Shown here in pieces: positions 15,692-23,034 of a stretch of DNA of 64,000 nucleotides. Made by a program: the position numbers and the translations under genes. How positions within the stretch are numbered: position 1 is the stretch's first letter; every line of letters starts with the position of its first letter. The DNA is taken from positions 6,641-70,640 of the forward strand of contig JAEZCE010000001.1 in assembly GCA_023429995.1 (NCBI GenBank), written 5' to 3'. This DNA comes from Bacillota bacterium. Lineage in GTDB: Bacteria > Bacillota > UBA4882 > UBA8346. The notes below the pieces were generated by a model, which did no database searches, was not told where the DNA came from, and saw only the letters and a program-made list of their open reading frames with translations.

Positions 15692-16189
15692 TCATTCCTG
15701 ATCTTTCTTCCCCTCCGTATTTAAAAACACCCGTCCAAACTGCAACAACGCTTGCCTCAGCCGTTCATCCCCCTGATTCCAAATTTGGGCCATCTGCTGT
15801 AAAAACAGCAGTAACTGTTCATCTATTTTTTCTTCGCTAATATCGTCCATTTTGATAAACGACTGCAGTTTTTGATAGCGCGGATCTTTTAGAATATTGA
15901 TAATGCCCGCGCTAAATCTTTCATTGCCCAGAATTTCAATTCCTTTGTCGATGTACTCCTCGGGGGGAATAAACATATCCCCTTCACCGGTCATGATCCA
16001 ATGGGGATTGGCTAGAAAATTTATCTTCAGGGCATTGAGAAAATTTTCCGAGGGTCCGCTTCCTTGATCTCCTTCAAGTCTGGATATGGTAGACGGACTT
16101 GAATTAATGATCTCAATGAATTGAAGCCGTTCGAGCCTAAAATGTTCACGAAGGAAACGAATTCGTTTTCCTGTTGTATTTAATTCCAT
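15692..16189 (-). CDS. XRE-family (CI-like) transcriptional regulator
   Basis: A 165-aa protein with an N-terminal helix-turn-helix (TGKRIRFLREHFRLERLQFI, then SSPSTISRLEGDQGSGPSENFL) and a helical C-terminus that may dimerise. The ATG at 16189 has AAGGAG (16200-16205) at 10-nt spacing and is preferred over the upstream ATG at 16210. The gene lies upstream of and on the same strand as the frameshifted deaminase, 168 nt away, so it probably controls that module. A hairpin just after its stop (CGGCA/TGCCG, 15666-15686) may reduce readthrough. Its own upstream region repeats ATTAAAC twice. Confidence 0.82.
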   Translation of the reverse strand: MELNTTGKRIRFLREHFRLERLQFIEIINSSPSTISRLEGDQGSGPSENFLNALKINFLANPHWIMTGEGDMFIPPEEYIDKGIEILGNERFSAGIINILKDPRYQKLQSFIKMDDISEEKIDEQLLLFLQQMAQIWNQGDERLRQALLQFGRVFLNTEGKKDQE

Positions 16190-16407
16190 GGCGAAATTTC
16201 TCCTTGACATTTTTTCTCTGTGGGATTATGATTAAACTGTAATTAAACACAATTCATAAAAATTCAGATAAAAGTACACAAAGACCATTGGCCCAAAATT
16301 ACCTGTTTGAGCCTTGATCGGGTATTGCTTAAAATCTCAATTATTTCCATTATATCATATAAAATTTACCCTTAACACTTTTATCACTTTTCGTTAAAAG
16401 GATTGCC

Positions 16408-16602
16408 ATGCGAAAAATCAATCCCAAAACCATTGAATTATTGGAGAAAAAAATAGCCGCCGGCCGCCGCGAGCTCCAGGAAGCTTATGACGCCCGCGGG
16501 TGTACCGACGCTGTCGTCTTGGCTTGTAGTGTGAAACTGGATAAACTCATTGTAAGGCATCTAAAGATGAAAATGATTTCTGAGGTTTCGAAGGGTCGGT
16601 AG
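16408..16602 (+). CDS. Spo0E-like aspartyl-phosphate phosphatase
   Basis: A 64-aa helical-hairpin protein of the Spo0E family, which removes phosphate from Spo0A-P to delay sporulation. Helix 1 is IELLEKKIAAGRRELQEAYD. Helix 2 has the signature region CSVKLDKLIVRH, corresponding to SQELDxLI. It is closely similar to the second copy at 41744-41953. It is divergent from the XRE gene with its own weak Shine-Dalgarno (AAAGGA). It is GC-richer than the surrounding island, so it may belong to the host backbone. Confidence 0.78.
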   Translation: MRKINPKTIELLEKKIAAGRRELQEAYDARGCTDAVVLACSVKLDKLIVRHLKMKMISEVSKGR

Positions 16603-16678
16603 GGTAAATTACTTATAATCATGAACCAAACATAAATTCTTTGGAGTTTTAGGGCCTTTATCACTCCAAAGGAAAAGA

Positions 16679-16698
16679 GCCACGGGGTTTCCCGTGGC
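16679..16698. terminator. Bidirectional terminator between Spo0E and HD-CYTH genes
   Basis: GCCACGGG (16679-16686) and CCCGTGGC (16691-16698) pair around a 4-nt loop. T-rich sequence follows on the plus side (TTAATTTATT) and CTTTTCC on the minus side. A second dyad (TTTGGAGT / ACTCCAAA) lies just before it. Confidence 0.7.
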
Positions 16699-16757
16699 TT
16701 AATTTATTAATCTTATTTGGCTCAAATAGTGTTGGAACCTATATTAAAATTATTAAT

Positions 16758-18803
16758 TCAATTTTTAAGTAATGAAAAAGCCCTTTTGTACTTTGATTCG
16801 TTGCAAGGAATTAATTCATCAATAGCTTCTTCGAGAAAATCAGTCAGGACTTTCAAGTTTATTCGATGAATAAAATCAGATTTTAACTCGATTTCAATTT
16901 GATATTCTTTTGCCCTCTTGCCATCTAAAATATATGTCACATCGTCAAATACGATTTCATACTTGGCTGTTTCTTCATTCTTTTCATTCATTTCTCTAAT
17001 CAAAAGACATTTTCGGTTGTTCTCGATAGTTAGAGTTTGCTTTATTTCATCCCATTTATCTCTTAACTCTGGAACATAATTCAAAATATAATCTTTATTT
17101 AATTCTGGTCTATCGACTTTTTTCTCAAATTCGAATCTTTGACTTTGTCCGTGCTCATTTGTACTTTCTTTAATAGTAAGACTTTTTTTTGCGGGAGACT
17201 TAACCGTTAAAGTATATTTTCCGTCAATCATCCTTATACGAAGGGTCCTGTTCGAATTTAGTAAAAATGAATCTATGGTGTCATAATAATTATCAACTTG
17301 TCTAATCTCGTCGTTGATTTGCTTACATTTATATCTAGGATTATTGTCCAAAACTTTAATAACATTTTCAAATATCTCCTTACTTTTACTACAATACTTT
17401 TTTTCAATTTCAATATGACTTCGATTGTTATTTAGCTTAATTAAGTCTTTTACTTCCTCAATTATTCCATCATTTGAAAACTTTTCTTTAAGTAGCTGAA
17501 AATTAATAAAAGCCATATTTTTTTCTTCCTTCAATTTATCTGTAATTAATTTTGAAGTCTCTGTAATATCACAAAAAGTTCCATCATTTTTTAACACCAA
17601 GATATTCTTTTTCTTTATTTTATATGCTTCGTTTTCAGGCCTATAAAATAGCAAAAAATACTCATCTTCAGAATTTGCATCTATAAAGTTGTGTGTTCTA
17701 AATATAGAATCTAGATCATTCTTAAATTCTATAAAATCATTTTCACTATTGTTTAAAATTGATATTTGTTTATATTTCTTACGGTCCAAAAATGAAGAAC
17801 ATAATATTGAAAGAATTTTATCCTCAAAATCCTTCCAGTTTGAAAACGCGGATAGTAAGGTTGAATCATCCAATAATAAATATTCATTCAAAGTTAATTG
17901 TTTTCCTTTATATAAAGACACCAAACTTTTAGGAATGCTATAATCTTTAAGTTTTCCTTCTTTATAGAGAACAAAGGCTCTTAACAAAATTTTTTGAATG
18001 ACCAATTCCATTTGGCACTTAAAGGGATGGAAATAGACACTATTATGCATTTGGTATCTAGCCGTTATATAATCTTCAACACTTGTAAGATATTTTTCCT
18101 TTATGCAGATGCAGAATTTATTATCATACACATCTATTGTAAGCGAAGCTATCAAGCGTGAAATATCATAATGCCCATATAGAACACCTGTAAAATGGGC
18201 ATCTCTTAAAAGATAATCCATCCTATCTGTGTCTAACTGGCTACTAATTAGTGATGTTAAAACAAAAAATAAATCCACCTTATTATTCTTTAATACAGCT
18301 TTCATAGCTCTTAATTCTGGTTTAATCAGATTTGCTAAATCTTCAGGAAAATCTTTATCAAAATTCTCTATTAAAATTTTATTAATATTGGTTCCCGGGG
18401 ATGTAATTATTTCAATAGTCCAATCTTCATGACTTCTTTTCGGTAAGCCCTGTGGAATTGCATTTTCAAAAACATGGGAAAAAGGACCATGACCAATATC
18501 ATGCAGCAAAGCGACAGCAAGAGCTAATTTAACTTCCCTCTCTTCCAATTCGACATTAATAGATCGAAATATAGGCCTAAAATGGTCAATTATTAATTTC
18601 ATAACTTGATACGTTCCAATCGAGTGTGAAAATCTAGTGTGATCAGCAGTTGGATATACCATAAATGCTGGACCAAGTTGACGTATTCTTCTAAGTCTTT
18701 GAAATTCGGGTGTATCAATAAGCTTTACAAATTGATTTTGAACTAAAATATCCCCATGAACAGCATCTCTAATTACCTTTTCCTTTAAAAGTTCTGAGCT
18801 CAT
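16758..18803 (-). CDS. HD-domain (SAMHD1-like) phosphohydrolase fused to a CYTH domain
   Basis: A 681-aa protein. Residues 1-330 resemble SAMHD1/dGTPase-type HD hydrolases: IRDAVHGDI, then metal ligands H60 (RFSHSIGTY), H101-D102 (LLHDIGHGPFSH) and D193 (LDTDRMDYLLRD). Residues 462-680 form a CYTH domain (triphosphate tunnel fold): ExExK at E465, E467 and K469, YYDT at 507, LRIR at 521, LTVK at 532 and a paired-Glu strand YQIEIELKS at 634-642. Known HD relatives release triphosphate from dNTPs, and CYTH enzymes often cleave inorganic triphosphate. The fusion could drive dNTP destruction by consuming the product; this is inference. It is divergent from a second HD gene, strongly AT-rich and close to the DcdV-type deaminase. 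Confidence 0.85.
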   Translation of the reverse strand: MSSELLKEKVIRDAVHGDILVQNQFVKLIDTPEFQRLRRIRQLGPAFMVYPTADHTRFSHSIGTYQVMKLIIDHFRPIFRSINVELEEREVKLALAVALLHDIGHGPFSHVFENAIPQGLPKRSHEDWTIEIITSPGTNINKILIENFDKDFPEDLANLIKPELRAMKAVLKNNKVDLFFVLTSLISSQLDTDRMDYLLRDAHFTGVLYGHYDISRLIASLTIDVYDNKFCICIKEKYLTSVEDYITARYQMHNSVYFHPFKCQMELVIQKILLRAFVLYKEGKLKDYSIPKSLVSLYKGKQLTLNEYLLLDDSTLLSAFSNWKDFEDKILSILCSSFLDRKKYKQISILNNSENDFIEFKNDLDSIFRTHNFIDANSEDEYFLLFYRPENEAYKIKKKNILVLKNDGTFCDITETSKLITDKLKEEKNMAFINFQLLKEKFSNDGIIEEVKDLIKLNNNRSHIEIEKKYCSKSKEIFENVIKVLDNNPRYKCKQINDEIRQVDNYYDTIDSFLLNSNRTLRIRMIDGKYTLTVKSPAKKSLTIKESTNEHGQSQRFEFEKKVDRPELNKDYILNYVPELRDKWDEIKQTLTIENNRKCLLIREMNEKNEETAKYEIVFDDVTYILDGKRAKEYQIEIELKSDFIHRINLKVLTDFLEEAIDELIPCNESKYKRAFSLLKN

Positions 18804-19027
18804 TTTTCTACTCCTTTAAAAGAAATAGTAAGATTACCAATTACTATAATTACATTCTGACTACTTTACCTATATACAAAAGACCCAGAATATACTTTTT
18901 AGATATTACTGTTTTACCAACTTCCATAAAAATTATACTTAAAAGATACCGCCAATTCACAAATATTACAAGGTATTTTTTTAATGATATTGAATTAATT
19001 AACAAATATGGTTAGAAGGTGATACTC
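18804..19027. promoter_or_regulatory. Divergent promoter region of the HD pair
   Basis: About 220 nt of very AT-rich sequence between the two divergent HD-domain genes must hold both promoters. No strong palindrome or consensus -35/-10 pair could be fixed by eye. Confidence 0.4.
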
Positions 19028-20887
19028 GTGGAAGATCAAAAAACAATACTAATTTCAGATGCTATCCATGGTTCTATCCAAATAAGTTACCTTGAAAAAC
19101 AAATCATTTCTACCCAAGCGTTCAATCGATTACATAATATCATGCAAAATTCAACTGTTTTTCTGACTTATCCTTCTAATCAAACCAAGCGATTTTCACA
19201 TTCTTTAGGTTCAATGCACCTAGGCAGTCAAATGTTTTATCACTGTATAGTTAATGCTAATCCAACAATTAAAGATGAACTATTAGAAGCCGTTAAAATA
19301 TCAGTTAAATACATTCTAACAGAGCAAGAATCACAGACTGCCTTAAATAGATGTTTAGGTGATTTTGCAAAAGTCGTTGATAAGCTTGATTTTAAGGAAA
19401 TTATCGAAGAACCCCTATATAAATCAAATACCCCCAGTATTATTGGTGAGACACAGATTTTTCTTTACCAAATTTTATTTCAATCGATCCGATGTGCTGC
19501 TTTATTACATGATATAGGTCATCCTCCTTTTAGCCATATTACAGAATACGCATTGCAGAAACTATCAAAAACAATAAGCCTTAAAAAAGAACTATTAACC
19601 GATAGACAAAAATTCTTCCTTGAATCAATAGATTATTCAGGTAACGATCAACTTCATGAAAGAATTGGATCAAAAATTGCAAGCCGTTTACTTTATTCCA
19701 TCATCCCTAATATAATCCCACAGACAGAAGAAGAAGCATATCAAATCATCTTTTATTGGTTTATTTACCGTTTTACAAAAGCAATACTCTCAGAAGAAAC
19801 AAACTTCTTTAGTGATATTCACCGCTTAATTTCTAGCGCGATAGATTGTGATCGTTTAGATTATGTCACTCGAGATCTGCTTAATTCTGGTTTCACTTCA
19901 GGAAAAATTGAATATGATAGACTTATCAACTCGATGAAACTTATAAAAAATAATGGTCGATTTGGGTTTTGTGTCAGCATCCGATCATTAAGTACGGTTG
20001 ACGATTTTTTCAGACGCAGATTACAACTCTATAGATATATAATCCTACATCATAGAGTAGTTAAAACCGATTATTTATTAGAGCAAATTATTGTTCAATT
20101 GTCTCTCGATTACTTAAATGATCAAACTAAAGAAAGTGATGATGACCAAGTTTTACCTTCTAATATTTCAGGCCTTTGGAAAGCCATACGCAATGTATAC
20201 TCTTATACTTCATATTTTAACGCGCTTATACAATGGGATGATGCCTGGTTATTAACTGTTTTAAAACAACAATTTTTTGCCAAATATATAAATATGGATG
20301 ACAAGGTGAAATACCAGCTTGAAGAAATTCTCTCGAATCGCAAGAATTATACCTCCATTATTAAACGATCTGATGACTTCCTTGAAATAGATAACGTTGT
20401 GGTCAAAAATTTTCCCCTGGGTTTGGAAGGAATAATAAAAGTTGTAGACGAAGAATTTAAAGGAAACTTAGAAAAACTACTAAAGCAAACCGACAATTTA
20501 TCAAACGGTCTTTATCTAAATAGAATTAATAAAGAGATTTTTCAATTGCTTCAAAAAGAAGACCTATTTAAAGAATGCATAAGTCACACTATCACTGAGT
20601 ATGTAAAAACCTATCAGGCAATAGATTGTATGGTCATCTTTAAAAAATTAAAAACCGGCTTAGAAGAACCACCATTTCTTTATAAAGATAATGATTTAAT
20701 TTCTATTGACAATGTTTCTGGACTAAGCCAAAATTTAGATATTCTTAGCATGACTTTTCCAACGTTCTTTATATATATTAAAGAAGATCCGAAAATAAAA
20801 ATTAATAAAATCCAGTTTTTACAAAGCCTGGGAGAGTTGATTTCTACAGAATTAATTAATGAGTTAAATAAATTATTTTTAAAATAG
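19028..20887 (+). CDS. HD-domain (SAMHD1-like) phosphohydrolase
   Basis: A 619-aa protein with the same HD core as the divergent neighbour but no CYTH domain. Metal ligands are H58 (RFSHSLGS), H161-D162 (LLHDIGHPPFSH) and D275 (DCDRLDYVTRD). About 100 residues separate the first His from the HD pair, against about 40 in the neighbour, so there is an inserted helical segment. The C-terminal 300 residues are helical and unassigned. The start is GTG at 19028 with AAGG at 19016-19019 (8-nt spacing); a GTG at 19019 overlaps that site. A small winged-helix-like gene follows by 24 nt. A dNTPase or nucleotide phosphohydrolase role, possibly in phage defence, is inferred. Confidence 0.8.
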   Translation: MEDQKTILISDAIHGSIQISYLEKQIISTQAFNRLHNIMQNSTVFLTYPSNQTKRFSHSLGSMHLGSQMFYHCIVNANPTIKDELLEAVKISVKYILTEQESQTALNRCLGDFAKVVDKLDFKEIIEEPLYKSNTPSIIGETQIFLYQILFQSIRCAALLHDIGHPPFSHITEYALQKLSKTISLKKELLTDRQKFFLESIDYSGNDQLHERIGSKIASRLLYSIIPNIIPQTEEEAYQIIFYWFIYRFTKAILSEETNFFSDIHRLISSAIDCDRLDYVTRDLLNSGFTSGKIEYDRLINSMKLIKNNGRFGFCVSIRSLSTVDDFFRRRLQLYRYIILHHRVVKTDYLLEQIIVQLSLDYLNDQTKESDDDQVLPSNISGLWKAIRNVYSYTSYFNALIQWDDAWLLTVLKQQFFAKYINMDDKVKYQLEEILSNRKNYTSIIKRSDDFLEIDNVVVKNFPLGLEGIIKVVDEEFKGNLEKLLKQTDNLSNGLYLNRINKEIFQLLQKEDLFKECISHTITEYVKTYQAIDCMVIFKKLKTGLEEPPFLYKDNDLISIDNVSGLSQNLDILSMTFPTFFIYIKEDPKIKINKIQFLQSLGELISTELINELNKLFLK

Positions 20888-20911
20888 AATAATGATTAAC
20901 GGAGGTTAATA

Positions 20912-21124
20912 ATGGCAACTGTCATGGATTCCCCTGACTACAAACTTGCAAGAATTATACTTGCCCAAAAGAAACCATTTACTTTATCGGAAATTTCCTA
21001 CAAACTACAGCAAGAAGCAATCCCAATGGATGAAAGAGAACTTAAAAAGACTTTAATAAAATTCAGGGATAATCGGATCATTGTGCAAAACGAGCTGAAC
21101 GACTCTTTCTATCTTAAAAAATAA
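20912..21124 (+). CDS. Small winged-helix-like protein paired with the HD hydrolase
   Basis: A 70-aa protein with a helix-turn-helix-like pattern: DYKLARIILAQKKPFTLSEI as helices 1-2, a helix around MDERELKKTLIKF and a terminal strand pair RIIVQNELNDSFYLKK. GGAGG precedes its ATG, and it starts 24 nt after the HD gene, so they are co-transcribed. It could be a DNA-binding regulator, or a protein-binding partner that senses the trigger. I do not recognise a named family. Confidence 0.7.
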   Translation: MATVMDSPDYKLARIILAQKKPFTLSEISYKLQQEAIPMDERELKKTLIKFRDNRIIVQNELNDSFYLKK

Positions 21125-21424
21125 TAGTTTATACTTTTTTATTTTTTTATATCATGATTTCTAAACTGCAAATTCATTGGACTTTAATGATTATATTATA
21201 CATCCCACGCTGAATAAAATCTTCTATTCATTTTGATTTCCTGATATATAAAAAAATGGGGTTCAAATTTCCCCACTTTTTTAACCATTTTTTTTGCGTT
21301 TTACAATTTATCTTTTCCCTAGAACTTCATTAACTTACTTTGATTTGGAAAAATGAAGTTGTACAATGACAAAAATAGATTTGTCTCAACATGGACATAA
21401 CATGTTGATCTTTACCCATTTTGT
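21125..21424. other. AT-rich intergenic stretch with a bidirectional terminator
   Basis: A hairpin at about 21250-21282 (TGGGG / CCCCA) has an A run on its left and a T run on its right. It can terminate the HD/winged-helix unit on plus and the pump operon on minus. No gene was seen. Confidence 0.55.
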
Positions 21425-21616
21425 TCATCTTTTTCCAATTAAATTCTGATAACATCCTTTACTATATGACTTCAATTTTTGATTGGTTTCAGAATCAAGC
21501 CTCTTTAATTCCCAATATAACCAAATTCCGGTAATAACAAATGAGCCGAAATCGGCAACAGGGCCTGCCATAAGGACTCCTATTTCAATCCTTTTATTCG
21601 AATCGACATAGATCAA
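21425..21616 (-). pseudogene. C-terminal remnant of a MATE-type efflux transporter
   Basis: A 63-codon frame entered only through a TTG overlapping the tolC stop. Its sequence, GVLMAGPVADFGSFVITG then IWLYWELKRLDSETNQ, resembles the last membrane segment and tail of MATE drug/Na+ antiporters. The preceding roughly 400 residues are missing; tolC sits where they would be. I read it as the 3' stub of a MATE gene left when the pump operon or the adjacent island arrived. A short real protein is the alternative. Confidence 0.5.
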
Positions 21617-22962
21617 TCTCTACCCAATACATAATCCAACTTAGCCAACGCCGTCAAATAATTGGCAATTTCCTGATAATAATCGTCCATCGCTTCATCC
21701 AAAGAAAGCTGGGAGTCTTTTACATCCAAGGTAGTCGCCATACCGGCCTCAAATTTGATTTGCGTCATCCGTAAAGATTCTTGATCCAATGCCACATTGT
21801 CCTGATTCACCCCGACTGAGGCATAATATTGCTCTATATTTTGAATGGCGCTTTGAATATCCTTTCTTACCGTATCCCGCTCCTGGGTATCCTTAATAGC
21901 GGCAATCTCCCCGTTAAGCTTCGCTTCTTTGATCTTTGACAAGGTCGTGGGGCCGTCAAAAAGCAAGCCGCTCAACCCCACCGACAAGGTCCACGTCTTA
22001 TCATCCCACTCTTTATAATCGGAAGTATCTCCGCCATTGCTGGAGCTTCCTTCCAGAGTAAGCGACGGCAGATAACCGGCTCTGGCGATCACCCGGTTCC
22101 ACTTGGCAATTTTAATATTTTGTTCGGATTGGCGGATTTCCGGCCGCTGTTTATAAGCCAGATCCAATAAAAACTGGAAATCCATCTCCGGCTGAGCGGG
22201 AATTGTCAATAGCGAATCGTCATAACTTATATCTACCGCAGCTTGTTTTCCCAGGCCGAGAGTGGTGGCTAAGTTTAATTTGGCAGTTTTTACACTGTTT
22301 TTAGCCGACAGCAAGGTGGGTTCTTTTTCCTTCCAGGCCACTTCGGCCTTTAATAGATCATATTTTGCTTTTTTCCCAACGTCATATTGCTTTTTGACTT
22401 GTTCGTAATGCTGCTTTAAATTATCAAAAGACGCCTGCGCCACTTTCAATTGTTGTTCCGCCATCCATAAGGCGTAAAAATCACTTTTGATGGTATAAGT
22501 CAACTCTTGTTTGGCCGAACGCAAGTCTTCCTTGGCGCTGTCCAAATCCAGCCAGGCCACTTTAAAGTTACCTGTCAGCTTGCCGCCATCGTACATAGTC
22601 CAGCTGAGTTTCAAAGCGGCGCTGAAAGCCTCGTCGCCGGAGTCGATCTCCTTCCACGTCCATCCGCTCGAATTTTTACTGGCCGGTACATAAGTTACCG
22701 TATCATTGCTATCCTTTTCATACCCCAACGAATACTTGAGGGTTGGAAAAAAACTTCCCGACGCCTGTTTAACCCCCTCCCAGGCCACATCCACGCTCTT
22801 ATTCGCCTTTTTTATTTCTTGACTATTTTCATAACCGATTTTCAGGCAGTCGGCCAAGGTTAAAACCTTGGTCTGTGCCTCACCACTATCGGCGGCGAAA
22901 ACAGTCAGCGGCAAACACAATAATGCCAATATCACGAAAGGAAACCATAATTTCTTGGTCAT
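21613..22962 (-). CDS. TolC-family outer-membrane efflux protein
   Basis: A 449-aa outer-membrane channel with a signal peptide (MTKKLWFPFVILALLCLPLT, cut near VFAA). Two OEP repeats follow with long coiled-coil helices. The first begins LTLADCLKIGYENSQEIKKA, and the second ends FEAGMATTLDVKDSQLSLDE. The ATG at 22962 has GAGGTG 7 nt upstream; the longer frame to 23025 lacks a ribosome site. It is the last gene of the TetR, adaptor, RND, TolC operon, 9 nt after the pump gene. A TolC channel requires an outer membrane. Confidence 0.9.
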   Translation of the reverse strand: MTKKLWFPFVILALLCLPLTVFAADSGEAQTKVLTLADCLKIGYENSQEIKKANKSVDVAWEGVKQASGSFFPTLKYSLGYEKDSNDTVTYVPASKNSSGWTWKEIDSGDEAFSAALKLSWTMYDGGKLTGNFKVAWLDLDSAKEDLRSAKQELTYTIKSDFYALWMAEQQLKVAQASFDNLKQHYEQVKKQYDVGKKAKYDLLKAEVAWKEKEPTLLSAKNSVKTAKLNLATTLGLGKQAAVDISYDDSLLTIPAQPEMDFQFLLDLAYKQRPEIRQSEQNIKIAKWNRVIARAGYLPSLTLEGSSSNGGDTSDYKEWDDKTWTLSVGLSGLLFDGPTTLSKIKEAKLNGEIAAIKDTQERDTVRKDIQSAIQNIEQYYASVGVNQDNVALDQESLRMTQIKFEAGMATTLDVKDSQLSLDEAMDDYYQEIANYLTALAKLDYVLGRD

Positions 22963-23034
22963 TTTGTAACACCTCTTCATTTCAAATCTTTGCTTGTAAA
23001 TCATCAAAGCATACACCAGGTCCAATAATATGAC

